From Tragulus kanchil (Eukaryota; Chordata; Mammalia; Artiodactyla; Tragulidae): a stretch of 64,000 bases of DNA. Shown here piece by piece: positions 22,817 through 34,400 of the stretch. The DNA lies in assembly GCA_022376925.1 (NCBI GenBank), contig JAIOJX010000004.1, positions 125,575,123 through 125,639,122 of the forward strand, in the 5' to 3' direction. How positions within the stretch are numbered: the stretch's first letter is position 1; every line of letters begins with the position of its first letter. A model generated the notes under the pieces. That model was not told the DNA's origin. It was given only the letters and a program-made list of their open reading frames with translations, and made no database searches. A program made the position numbers and the translations under genes.

Positions 22817-24630
22817 TATGAAAAGCAACATTCTAAATTCAGGTAAAAACATTCTCAGAAGTTGGTCCAATTATTTGAAAAAATAAATGAAGATGAATAA
22901 GTTTTCTTTTGCATCATGTTCTCAATGGAGACCAACTTGAAGTAGAGAAAAAGAAGACAAAAATGAACAAAAGCTCCATGGACTTCATTAGGTTTGAAAA
23001 AACTAGAGCGATCTCTGCCTCACTTTAAAGGCGTTACTTGATTTGCTCTCCCTAATGGGGGAAACTCCAGGTTCAGATGGGACCATCCACAGCGGGACTC
23101 CAGCATCACATAGGGAGCGGAAAGCACTTTTCTGCAATTCTTGTCCAACAGGCTCTTATGTTACCCATATAAACATGTTCAGGCAGTTTTCAGCATTGGA
23201 AGAATGTGCTGCTGAGAAAACCAAACTTCTCAGTCAGAGGTGGATGGGGGGAAAACCTTAAAGGATTCAATGAATACAAACAACCTATATAGTCGCTTGC
23301 GATTATATTAGTCTAGTTTTTTCTTCAGTAGCTACAGATTTGCACCTGTGGCTCCTTATTAAAATTGGCAGACACAACAGTATTCTAAACCTGCTGAGGA
23401 TGGTTATAGACTAGGATTCAGGAGCACTGGAACATAACTTGGAAAAATATGATAGACCTAAAATTAGATGTGATGACAGAAAGCTATAGGGAAGGCTACA
23501 TGTTGTAAAGATAAATGCCCATGTTCTGTTCAGATCCTGGCTCTCTGCTCCGTAATATTTATGAGCAAATTATGAAAGGGCTTAGTACAAATATGTGGCA
23601 GCTTGGCTACTGTGGAATCTATCAATAGTTTGAAAACCACAGCTCAGAGGTTCTTTTGGGGTGGAATTAATGACAGGCATGGTATCTAAAGCACAGACTT
23701 CCTGTTTCATGAATTAACTTGTTGGCAGGGAATGTCTAATTGAAAAGGAATGCTGAACTTTTGATTAGGCTGATCTGGGAGCTGACTGTCAAAGTAGAAG
23801 TGCTTTCCAATAAATGATGAGAGCCCGTGACGGGCTCTGTGTGTGCTCCTTGTTCTGTTCTGAGCACAAGAAACGAATGATCTGTGTGTGCTTAGTTATC
23901 TAACTGCCCTGTTAAGAATCTAAAATTGACACAGCTGTTACTAGAAATTCTTCTCACTTTTCTTTTTATTTAGTGACAAACATCTCTATGTAAAGGAGAG
24001 TGGAGAGAGTTCTCAGGCGGGTGGCGTGGATGAGAGCTCGGGTCTCCTTCCCTCTGCGTCCCTAAGTGGCCATTTAGCTGCAGGCGAGCCCCTCCATCTC
24101 TGCAGGTCGGTCTGTACACTGAAAATATTGCTCAAGTGTTTGGTTTCTTTGAACCCTTAGCTTTCAGCCTTCTAACAGGAACCTTCAAGAATCACGTCAG
24201 CTCTGGGAGAAAAGTGTCTTGTGAGTAGATGTTCCATAAAATCAAGTCCTGTCAGGTCAGCAAAACATGGCTAAGAGAGCCTTAGACGAAGACTGGGCCC
24301 CAGCCACCCAGGAAGCTGCATGAAATGAAGCCATCCTCTGCAGTTGAAGAATCTGAGGTACAGGAAGAGTGAAAATATTGGCCTGTCCCTAGAGCTTTTC
24401 AAAAGACTCCGATGAGAAGCAGGAAAAACCACCTTCCTCTTATGGACTCCTCTACAGTCTTCAAAGTCCTACTAGTAGGTCTTGCAAAATTTAGTTAAAA
24501 AAATAAATAAATAAAATCCTTCAGGTTCTGCTGTAATAGTGCCTGAATGTATGGCATTACTTGTGTATCTCTGGATGTGATTTTTAACTCCTCTGAAACC
24601 CCATCAATTTCTTGAAGTTTCCACTCTCAG
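22817..24630. other. PTGER4 intron 2, single-copy sequence
   Basis: I recognise no transposon or gene here. A perfect 17-bp inverted repeat (GAGCCCGTGACGGGCTC) lies at 23821-23837. A short A-rich AAATAAATAAATAAA run is near 24498-24514. The rest is unremarkable intron. Confidence 0.5.
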
Positions 24631-26780
24631 TCTGCCTGCAGTAAAATAAGGTTATCTACTGACACAGCTTTCCTCCGTTCTCATAAACGTTTGGCCATCA
24701 AACTCTAATGACGGCTTTATACAGACAGCTAGTTTATGGTAAGGAACCAAAAATTGCTTACAGGAAGCTCTTTTTTCCTGAAGACCTAAGTTTCACTTAT
24801 CACAGGCAGAAGATGACTCAAACTGACCATTCTACTCCTAATAGAGATGAAATCTTGCTACTTCAGAGTAAGAAGAAAGAAAATAAAAGAAACAAGTAAA
24901 CAGTAAATACTGCCATGGCTTGCTTGAAAAGGCATGGGGGAAAATGTCTTTTCAAATCCTGTAGTGCAACCATTTAGCCCTGAGGCAAAAGATTGGATTA
25001 CGATAATAATATTGTAACATTAGTCATGGCAAAATTAGACACCAGACATTGATCCAGCTGCAGCATTTAACACCAGGACTTTAGGAGGCTGTCTCACTTG
25101 CATATTTCTAAAGAATTCATTCCCTATTATTTATTTTTTCTTTCAGTTCTATAGCTTCTCTTGTATTTTAAAAACCAGAGACTGCTTCTAAATAGAATAG
25201 AGAAAATGACAACCACCACCTGCCCACTAAACCCTGTCATGCAGTTCCCTGTTGACTGTATTTATATCATTTCTCTTCATTGCTTATGACTCACTTTAAA
25301 AACTTTTGCAACTTCAGCACAGTTTCTTATATATCCACAATTAATTTTTCCAACCTTTCTCACATTTCCATGCCAAGTTCTATTTATGAAATACATACGT
25401 ATTTTTGGATAACAAATTAAATTTTAATTTCGATACCAAATACAATATCAACTCCCCTTTAAGGGTCCTTGCCATTTTTCTTTTGCTTTTAAAAGACAAA
25501 AACTTGGCTGTTTTATAGTGATGCTTGTTTTCCTTATGTAAGTAAAGATTTGTGAAACTGCACATAAACTGTATTTGCTGTATCATTTCCAAAGTGTTTT
25601 AAATGTTTGGTAGAGTTTGATTGGCCTCAAATAGGATTAGCAACCAACTTGATTTGATAAAGTTAGGAGATGCTTCATTAGTTTTCCTTGAAACTGAAGA
25701 TAGATCTGCCTGCAGTAAAATAAGGTTATCTACTGACACAGCTTTCCTCCGTTCTCATAAACGTTTGGCCATCAAACTCTAATGCCCTTTATACAGACAG
25801 CTAGTTTATGGTAAGGAACCAAAAATTGCTTACAGGAAGCTCTTTTTTCCTGAAGACCTAAGTTTCACTTATCACAGGCAGAAGATGACTCAAACTGACC
25901 ATTCTACTCCTAATAGAGATGAAATCTTGCTACTTCAGAGTAAGAAGAAAGAAAATAAAAGAAACAAGTAAACAGTAAATACTGCCATGGCTTGCTTGAA
26001 AAGGCATGGGGGAAAATGTCTTTTCAAATCCTGTAGTGCAACCATTTAGCCCTGAGGCAAAAGATTGGATTACGATAATAATATTGTAACATTAGTCATG
26101 GCAAAATTAGACACCAGACATTGATCCAGCTGCAGCATTTAACACCAGGACTTTAGGAGGCTGTCTCACTTGCATATTTCTAAAGAATTCATTCCCTATT
26201 ATTTATTTTTTCTTTCAGTTCTATAGCTTCTCTTGTATTTTAAAAACCAGAGACTGCTTCTAAATAGAATAGAGAAAATGACAACCACCACCTGCCCACT
26301 AAACCCTGTCATGCAGTTCCCTGTTGACTGTATTTATATCATTTCTCTTCATTGCTTATGACTCACTTTAAAAACTTTTGCAACTTCAGCACAGTTTCTT
26401 ATATATCCACAATTAATTTTTCCAACCTTTCTCACATTTCCATGCCAAGTTCTATTTATGAAATACATACGTATTTTTGGATAACAAATTAAATTTTAAT
26501 TTCGATACCAAATACAATATCAACTCCCCTTTAAGGGTCCTTGCCATTTTTCTTTTGCTTTTAAAAGACAAAAACTTGGCTGTTTTATAGTGATGCTTGT
26601 TTTCCTTATGTAAGTAAAGATTTGTGAAACTGCACATAAACTGTATTTGCTGTATCATTTCCAAAGTGTTTTAAATGTTTGGTAGAGTTTGATTGGCCTC
26701 AAATAGGATTAGCAACCAACTTGATTTGATAAAGTTAGGAGATGCTTCATTAGTTTTCCTTGAAACTGAAGATAGATCTG
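24631..26780 (+). repeat. Duplication 9: direct tandem pair in PTGER4 intron 2
   Basis: The block at 24631-25708 recurs at 25705-26780 (offset 1074, then 1072 after ATGACGGCTTT becomes ATGCCCTTT). The copies join at the shared bases TCTG, a microhomology junction with no bridge. Confidence 0.93.
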
Positions 26781-27238
26781 ACTATTTTAAATGTCAAGAG
26801 CTCAGAAACTTTCAACTCAAATTACAGCTTGAATAAGAGAAACATGAAAAAACAAGAAGTTGTAAAAGTGACCCAAGGAAGGCTACAGTTGTGGATGTTT
26901 CCCTTTTAATTCTTTCAGTCACTGCTAAACTGTGGGTGGGTGAGTAATATATTGACATCATTCTTATAATTAATTTATAATTAAATCTATTCTGAAGCTA
27001 CCATTACTGGTATGGTTTCTTATTACTTACAAAGGTATGTCTATTTGATTACTTTTCAACTGAGCCATTTTCCATTTTCAGGTTAAAAAGACTTAATATT
27101 GCTACGTGGCAATGACTTTACATAGAGTAGACGGTCCTTGTTAGTTTAAACGTGGTTAATGTGCAAACCACAAATATAACTGCTATAATTTCTTGCCTCT
27201 TGTTTCTCAAATAATGTCAAAGGCTTTGTGATAAACAG
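26781..27238. other. PTGER4 intron 2, single-copy sequence
   Basis: No repeat, gene or RNA is recognised in this short stretch between duplications 9 and 10. Confidence 0.5.
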
Positions 27239-29432
27239 CCTTGCACCATCGGGTTAGACCTATCATTTCAGTCTGTAGGAGGCTTTGAAAAAAATTCACT
27301 GGTGACTGGGCGGTCATCAACAGTGTTGCATGCTTGCCTCCAACCAAAATGCATTTTAAAAGTTATGTGTCTGTTGCTGAACTTCTAGCTCTTAATTCCT
27401 CAGTTCCTTAGTGGATGTTGTGTAAATAACAACCACTCACTCTGGCATTTACTGTTCCGTAAAACATAGGCAGAGGCCACAGGGGAGGCCCAGGCAAGAG
27501 AGTTGTTTCTTCTAAAATCTCCCTCTATTCTAAAGTTGCTATTATAGACAGTAAAATATGTCTATGTAGCTCAATTAGCTCTGTAAATTATCCTGGGTTC
27601 TGGGATGGTTTAATGGCCCTTCTGGCCAATTATATTTACTTCTTTTTATACAAATTGGCAAGAAGCTACTGTACGCTAGCTTTCAGCTGCCTCGGAGTTC
27701 TTCCTATTTACAGATGGAAGAAATTTTATCCATCTATAATTTTATCAGATATGATATTTTATATTAAAATATGTTATCAGATACAGTATCAATTTTATAG
27801 GATATAATATTTTAGTATTAAAATTCCTGAAAAGCAACAGAATAACATTTATTTTCTTTTGCTCTTAATCGGCATTTAAAAAAACCCAACATTTTCGAGT
27901 TGATGGTTTAGAATTTCCAGGATTGCGGTGTTTTGAGATATGGAAAAGCTCAGAATTGGTTGCTTTCGTGCGAAACTCTAGATGAAGTGTTATGTGTATC
28001 TGCCAATGGGTTTCTAATGCAAATAGAAGAGAACTGGGAAGGCTTTTAAATTATCTGTTTGTAACATTTTAAAAACATTTAAAAAGTTAATCCAAATGCA
28101 ATTTTGAAGAAGATGGTGTCCTGAAAATAAAGTATACCAAAACTCAAACCCACACACAGTTTCAAAGGCCAAAATTAGAAGTATTCTAGGAGGAAGACAT
28201 GACCTAATATTACAGAAGCAGGGCTGGAATTGGAAGGGTCTGAGGGTGATCACCTAAAGCGGCAAAGCTTTGGCTTGGCAATAAATCAGGTGGCCACCTC
28301 TAAATCCTCATGTCTCTAGCAAGGCCCTCTACCTTGCACCATCGGGTTAGACCTATCATTTCAGTCTGTAGGAGGCTTTGAAAAAAATTCACTGGTGACT
28401 GGGCGGTCATCAACAGTGTTGCATGCTTGCCTCCAACCAAAATGCATTTTAAAAGTTATGTGTCTGTTGCTGAACTTCTAGCTCTTAATTCCTCAGTTCC
28501 TTAGTGGATGTTGTGTAAATAACAACCACTCACTCTGGCATTACTGTTCCGTAAAACATAGGCAGAGGCCACAGGGGAGGCCCAGGCAAGAGAGTTGTTT
28601 CTTCTAAAATCTCCCTCTATTCTAAAGTTGCTATTATAGACAGTAAAATATGTCTATGTAGCTCAATTAGCTCTGTAAATTATCCTGGGTTCTGGGATGG
28701 TTTAATGGCCCTTCTGGCCAATTATATTTACTTCTTTTTATACAAATTGGCAAGAAGCTACTGTACGCTAGCTTTCAGCTGCCTCGGAGTTCTTCCTATT
28801 TACAGATGGAAGAAATTTTATCCATCTATAATTTTATCAGATATGATATTTTATATTAAAATATGTTATCAGATACAGTATCAATTTTATAGGATATAAT
28901 ATTTTAGTATTAAAATTCCTGAAAAGCAACAGAATAACATTTATTTTCTTTTGCTCTTAATCGGCATTTAAAAAAACCCAACATTTTCGAGTTGATGGTT
29001 TAGAATTTCCAGGATTGCGGTGTTTTGAGATATGGAAAAGCTCAGAATTGGTTGCTTTCGTGCGAAACTCTAGATGAAGTGTTATGTGTATCTGCCAATG
29101 GGTTTCTAATGCAAATAGAAGAGAACTGGGAAGGCTTTTAAATTATCTGTTTGTAACATTTTAAAAACATTTAAAAAGTTAATCCAAATGCAATTTTGAA
29201 GAAGATGGTGTCCTGAAAATAAAGTATACCAAAACTCAAACCCACACACAGTTTCAAAGGCCAAAATTAGAAGTATTCTAGGAGGAAGACATGACCTAAT
29301 ATTACAGAAGCAGGGCTGGAATTGGAAGGGTCTGAGGGTGATCACCTAAAGCGGCAAAGCTTTGGCTTGGCAATAAATCAGGTGGCCACCTCTAAATCCT
29401 CATGTCTCTAGCAAGGCCCTCTACCTTGCACC
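27239..29432 (+). repeat. Duplication 10: direct tandem pair in PTGER4 intron 2
   Basis: The block at 27239-28340 recurs at 28332-29432 (offset 1093, then 1092 after one T is lost in CATTTACTG/CATTACTG). The copies share the 9-bp junction CCTTGCACC. Confidence 0.93.
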
Positions 29433-30040
29433 GTTGAGAAGTTGAATTCAGTACCCCAGGTGCATCAACCTGCCCTTAACAGGCCCTCAGAGGCTTTCCT
29501 GGCCCCTAGAAAGAATGAAGGTACGGAGTGTGGGCCATGCCTGCACAGGGCCACCTGTGCACTGAGATGTTTTCCCAGGGCACTCACTGCATGGCAAGGA
29601 GCAAGGAATTTACCTTGACCTTCTAGTTGTGCTGGATTATTTTTAGCCAGTCACTCCCAGTGTTAAGTAAAGGCATTAGAGGAGATCAACATGCATCCAA
29701 TATCTCTACTAACTCTAGAATTCAACATAAACTTCCCCCGCCCCCTAGACACCCCCAAAACCCAGACATCAGTCAGAACACTAAAAACCCTCCTCCTGTA
29801 AGGAGTGTACCCCAAAGCGGTCACCGGCCCGGACGTTTGGGATTCCGCCCTGCGGGCCAGGCTAAGTCACACTACCAGTGGTTTTCCCCTCCACATCTGA
29901 CAGAGAGCTGCGCGCGTTCTCGTGTTCTCGGAAGGTTCAAGGCCAGTGTCAGGCAGCCGGAGGTAGGGGCTGTCCCGGGAGCGCGAGGAAACCAGGCTTT
30001 CGGGGAAAGACATTCAGCGACGTAGGGAAAAGCACCTGCT
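29433..30040. other. PTGER4 intron 2 near exon 2, rising GC
   Basis: Single-copy intron sequence becomes CpG-rich from about 29815 on. Open frames on either strand here have no recognisable homology and run into the exon. Confidence 0.5.
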
Positions 30041-30217
30041 ACATCTCTAGCGAAGGGGCCTAAGACGAGGCTGGGCCTGCTCCGAGAAGCCCAGCGTGGC
30101 GTCTCCAGCCCACCGGAGGTGGCCGAGAAATGAGAGGGAGAGGAGGGAGCGGGCGATGGAGGAGGGAGGTGGACGCAGGAAAGGGACCGACTGGGGCCCT
30201 GGCCCCAAGCCACTCAC

Positions 30218-31075
30218 CACAAGCGGGATGGAGCAGATGAGCACCACCAGGGAGGTGGCGATGAGTAAGATGACCATCTGGATCTCGGCGCCTGCGATGC
30301 GGCGGAAGCTCCGGCGGCGGCGAAAGTCGCTGAGGCGCGGCAGGGCGGGGGAGGCGGCGGCTGCGGGACCCCGGCAGGCCGTAGGGGCCAAGGCGACGGC
30401 GGCGGCGGTGGCGTGGTGCTGCTCGGTGCCCAGCGAGGTGCGGCGCATGAACTGGCGGTGCATGCGGAGCAGCGCGCCGCACACGAGCACGTTGCACAGC
30501 ACGGTGGCGAGGATGAGGAAGGAACTGAAGCCCGCGTACATGTAAGAGAAGGCGGCGTGCACCGTCACGTTGGTGGTCCAGTCGATGAAGCACCAGGTGT
30601 CCGGGTACTGTAGCCGCGAGCTGCCCAGGCCCATGTTGGGCAGCGCGCAGAAAAGCACGTTGGACACATAGACCGCGACGAGCGTGAGGCCGGCCAGCCG
30701 CTTGTCCACGTAGTGGTTGTAGAAGTAGGCGTGGTTGATGGCCAGGTAGCGCTCGATACTCATGGCACAGATAATGCTGAGCCCGGACAGGCCAAAGAAG
30801 AGCAGGATGAAGGTGGTGTACTCGCACAGCGGGTCGCCCCCGGTCCAGTGGCCGTTCACATAGGTGGAAATGGTCACCGGGCTCACCAGCAACGTGCCCA
30901 GCAGGTCGGTGACCGCCAGCCCGCAAACCAGGGTGTAGAAAGTCGTCTCCTTCTGCTCTTTGCGCGACTTGCAGAGCACCACGATGGCCACCAGGTTGCC
31001 CACCACCCCGAAGATGAACATCACCGCCGGGATGGTTACTGGATTGTCGGGCATATTGGTCCCAGGGGTGGTCAT
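30218..31075 (-). CDS. PTGER4: PTGER4 first coding exon, left copy
   Basis: This encodes the same 286 residues as 31312-32169, from the ATG (complement of 31073-31075) to the donor CTTGTG|GTGAGT, whose GT is at 30216-30217. It is intact, but the sequence just upstream of its 5' UTR is corrupted from 31100 on, so it lacks a clean intron 1 acceptor. It is contiguous with intron 2. Collapsing the overlap makes this the same exon as the right copy. A receptor with this exon twice would have no known counterpart. Confidence 0.9.
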
Positions 31076-31311
31076 GGTGGTGGCCGGCGGTGTACTGCCT
31101 GGGGGGTGGGGCCCGGGGAGGGTAGGGAAAAGCTCACATCTCTAGCGAAGGGCCTAAGACGAGGCTGGGCCTGCTCCGAGAAGCCCAGCGTGGCGTCTCC
31201 AGCCCACCGGAGGTGGCCGAGAAATGAGAGGGAGAGGAGGGAGCGGGCGATGGAGGAGGGAGGTGGACGCAGGAAAGGGACCGACTGGGGCCCTGGCCCC
31301 AAGCCACTCAC

Positions 31312-32169
31312 CACAAGCGGGATGGAGCAGATGAGCACCACCAGGGAGGTGGCGATGAGTAAGATGACCATCTGGATCTCGGCGCCTGCGATGCGGCGGA
31401 AGCTCCGGCGGCGGCGAAAGTCGCTGAGGCGCGGCAGGGCGGGGGAGGCGGCGGCTGCGGGACCCCGGCAGGCCGTAGGGGCCAAGGCGACGGCGGCGGC
31501 GGTGGCGTGGTGCTGCTCGGTGCCCAGCGAGGTGCGGCGCATGAACTGGCGGTGCATGCGGAGCAGCGCGCCGCACACGAGCACGTTGCACAGCACGGTG
31601 GCGAGGATGAGGAAGGAACTGAAGCCCGCGTACATGTAAGAGAAGGCGGCGTGCACCGTCACGTTGGTGGTCCAGTCGATGAAGCACCAGGTGTCCGGGT
31701 ACTGTAGCCGCGAGCTGCCCAGGCCCATGTTGGGCAGCGCGCAGAAAAGCACGTTGGACACATAGACCGCGACGAGCGTGAGGCCGGCCAGCCGCTTGTC
31801 CACGTAGTGGTTGTAGAAGTAGGCGTGGTTGATGGCCAGGTAGCGCTCGATACTCATGGCACAGATAATGCTGAGCCCGGACAGGCCAAAGAAGAGCAGG
31901 ATGAAGGTGGTGTACTCGCACAGCGGGTCGCCCCCGGTCCAGTGGCCGTTCACATAGGTGGAAATGGTCACCGGGCTCACCAGCAACGTGCCCAGCAGGT
32001 CGGTGACCGCCAGCCCGCAAACCAGGGTGTAGAAAGTCGTCTCCTTCTGCTCTTTGCGCGACTTGCAGAGCACCACGATGGCCACCAGGTTGCCCACCAC
32101 CCCGAAGATGAACATCACCGCCGGGATGGTTACTGGATTGTCGGGCATATTGGTCCCAGGGGTGGTCAT
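31312..32169 (-). CDS. PTGER4: PTGER4 first coding exon (N-terminus to TM6), right copy
   Basis: This exon encodes residues 1-286 of the EP4 receptor, which binds PGE2 and raises cAMP through Gs. The start MTTPGTNMPDNPVTIP lies in GCCACCACCATGA, a good Kozak context. Visible features are TM1 (about 12-35), TM2 (46-70), Cys84 and Cys162 for the conserved disulfide, ERY at 108-110 after TM3, TM4 (128-147), the prostanoid ECL2 block QYPDTWCFIDW (156-166), a glycosylation sequon NVT at 169, TM5 (178-205), an Ala-rich ICL3, the RRRRSFRR stretch (253-259), and TM6 from about 261. The donor GT is at 31310-31311, after Val286, and joins in frame to 18375. The N-terminus is about 8 residues shorter than human. 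It is contiguous with the 5' UTR, so this is the better copy for the 5' end. Confidence 0.97.
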
Positions 32170-32193
32170 GGTGGTGGCCGGCGGTGTACTGCC

Positions 32194-32357
32194 CTGGAGG
32201 GCGAGGCTGGGGCTGGGGAGGGTAGAAGACAAAGACGGGATGAGCAGAAAGTACCACTTGCCAAAAGCTATCAGACGCGCTCCCAAGAAACAAAATGCTG
32301 ATGAGACCGGGGGAGCAAGTCTCATCTCAAGCTACGTTGTGGCTTGTAGCCACTTAC
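32194..32357 (-). other. PTGER4: PTGER4 5' UTR intron 1 (164 bp); second copy 33321-33484
   Basis: On the minus strand a strong donor, CAGTTG|GTAAGTGG, has its GTAAGT at 32352-32357. A pyrimidine-rich tract then leads to the acceptor CGCCCTCCAG|GGCAG with AG at 32194-32195, 24 bases before the exon 2 ATG. EP4 genes are known to have a non-coding first exon, which fits. Splicing is inferred. The frame running across this intron into the start codon at 32325 is read-through, not a longer protein. Confidence 0.65.
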
Positions 32358-32400
32358 CAACTGCAGCTCCCGAAAGCTCCAGGCCCCGGATGCGCCCTGC
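32358..32400 (-). other. PTGER4: Candidate 3' end of PTGER4 non-coding exon 1
   Basis: The exon ends at 32358 at the donor above. If the TATA-like box at 32427-32434 is used, transcription would start near 32400 and the exon would be only about 43 nt. If the CCAAT/GC-box promoter further upstream is used, it would be several hundred nt longer. I cannot decide between these from sequence. Confidence 0.4.
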
Positions 32401-32426
32401 TAGCACCGCCACTCTAGGGGCATTAA

Positions 32427-32434
32427 TATTTATA
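32427..32434 (-). promoter_or_regulatory. TATA-like box upstream of PTGER4 exon 1; second copy 33554-33561
   Basis: The minus strand reads GTATAAATATTAATG here, inside otherwise GC-rich DNA. It is the only good TATA match I noticed in the island and sits about 70 bp from the exon 1 donor. The second copy is part of duplication 12. Confidence 0.4.
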
Positions 32435-33106
32435 CGTTGATACTGTCTTTCTCTCCTCCTCTCCCCAGCCCAACTCACTCCACTGCCAAGATGAACAAGA
32501 CCTATCTCAAGGGAAAAGTGGCTTGCTTGTTTTCCCGACAGATTCTGAGTCAATAGATAGAAGTCTCTCTGAAAAAAAGTTATGGCAGATAATGTTGAGA
32601 GCGCGCTCGTCCTTCCCTGGGCCGGTTCAAGGAGCGCCCGCACCCCTCTCTGCCCCCAACCCAGTCTCACCTGTGGAAGCCGCGGGGGTGGCAGTTACGT
32701 AAGACCCCAGGGCCAAGCGTCGGATGTCCTGGACAGGCCTTCAACCTGCCCTCAGCCGTACCCCGCTCAAGGTGGAGCTTGCCAAGCCTTTTGCCTTCTC
32801 AAAACCTGCTCTCGGTGGCTCCCAGTTTTCCGAATCTGGGGTCAGTGGTCAGCTTTCAGAAACTTGGAAAACCAGAAGGACAGCGAAATGGGTCAGTGAA
32901 ACCTGATCGTGGATTTTATTTTTCTTTGTCTTTTCCTTCGTTTCTTAAAAGACAATCCGAGCTTTGTGGAGCCCGCAGGTCTCGTAAGGCGGGAGGACGG
33001 CGCTCAGGTGTGCGGCCGCACGCGCAGGTGGCACCGAGCCTGGTCCCGGCTCGGGCCGCCCTCCTTCCCAGCCCAGGGCAGCGCGGGCGGCTACCGGGGC
33101 TGGCGG

Positions 33107-33123
33107 CTACAGCAGAGGGCGCT
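33107..33123 (+). promoter_or_regulatory. CTCF-like motif near PTGER4 promoter; second copy 34233-34249
   Basis: CTACAGCAGAGGGCGCT fits the GC-type CTCF core (AGCAGAGGGCGC). It lies in the promoter CpG island. Binding is inferred only. Confidence 0.45.
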
Positions 33124-34400
33124 TCTGGCGCCCTGGGGGCAGTTTGAGGTCCCTCCGGCCTGAGGCTCTGACCTGGGGCGGTTCATCCTCCTCTCGGGCC
33201 GCCGGCTTTCCAGCTCTGCCGTCGCCGGTCCAGCCTCTGTACAAACTTTTCTGCAGCTTCAAGTTTCCCCGGCGGAGGCGGGGTCCAGGTGGTCATGGTG
33301 GTGGCCGGCGGTGTACTGCCCTGGAGGGCGAGGCTGGGGCTGGGGAGGGTAGAAGACAAAGACGGGATGAGCAGAAAGTACCACTTGCCAAAAGCTATCA
33401 GACGCGCTCCCAAGAAACAAAATGCTGATGAGACCGGGGGAGCAAGTCTCATCTCAAGCTACGTTGTGGCTTGTAGCCACTTACCAACTGCAGCTCCCGA
33501 AAGCTCCAGGCCCCGGATGCGCCCTGCTAGCACCGCCACTCTAGGGGCATTAATATTTATACGTTGATACTGTCTTTCTCTCCTCCTCTCCCCAGCCCAA
33601 CTCACTCCACTGCCAAGATGAACAAGACCTATCTCAAGGGAAAAGTGGCTTGCTTGTTTTCCCGACAGATTCTGAGTCAATAGATAGAAGTCTCTCTGAA
33701 AAAAAGTTATGGCAGATAATGTTGAGAGCGCGCTCGTCCTTCCCTGGGCCGGTTCAAGGAGCGCCCGCACCCTCTCTGCCCCCAACCCAGTCTCACCTGT
33801 GGAAGCCGCGGGGGTGGCAGTTACGTAAGACCCCAGGGCCAAGCGTCGGATGTCCTGGACAGGCCTTCAACCTGCCCTCAGCCGTACCCCGCTCAAGGTG
33901 GAGCTTGCCAAGCCTTTTGCCTTCTCAAAACCTGCTCTCGGTGGCTCCCAGTTTTCCGAATCTGGGGTCAGTGGTCAGCTTTCAGAAACTTGGAAAACCA
34001 GAAGGACAGCGAAATGGGTCAGTGAAACCTGATCGTGGATTTTATTTTTCTTTGTCTTTTCCTTCGTTTCTTAAAAGACAATCCGAGCTTTGTGGAGCCC
34101 GCAGGTCTCGTAAGGCGGGAGGACGGCGCTCAGGTGTGCGGCCGCACGCGCAGGTGGCACCGAGCCTGGTCCCGGCTCGGGCCGCCCTCCTTCCCAGCCC
34201 AGGGCAGCGCGGGCGGCTACCGGGGCTGGCGGCTACAGCAGAGGGCGCTTCTGGCGCCCTGGGGGCAGTTTGAGGTCCCTCCGGCCTGAGGCTCTGACCT
34301 GGGGCGGTTCATCCTCCTCTCGGGCCGCCGGCTTTCCAGCTCTGCCGTCGCCGGTCCAGCCTCTGTACAAACTTTTCTGCAGCTTCAAGTTTCCCCGGCG

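Larger units (their letters stand above)
30041..32193 (+). repeat. Duplication 11: direct tandem pair containing PTGER4 exon 2
   Basis: The block at 30041-31099 recurs at 31136-32193 (offset 1094-1095; a G is lost in GAAGGGGCC/GAAGGGCC). The bridge 31100-31135 resembles a corrupted mix of the intron 1 acceptor region (32194-32226) and sequence from 30022-30040, meeting around a shared GGTAG. Both copies hold the whole coding exon with donor site, with identical translations. Confidence 0.93.

Noticed and set aside
30713..31639. 308-codon plus-strand frame opposite PTGER4 exon 2
   Set aside because: It is an antisense shadow of a GC-rich exon and spans the duplication junction. It has no recognisable domain.
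31072..32325. 417-codon minus-strand open frame extending EP4 N-terminally and into the junction C-terminally
   Set aside because: The extra N-terminal residues read through intron 1 and its splice acceptor. The extra C-terminal residues read past the exon donor into intron and then the duplication bridge. The conserved start is at 32169 and the exon ends at 31312.
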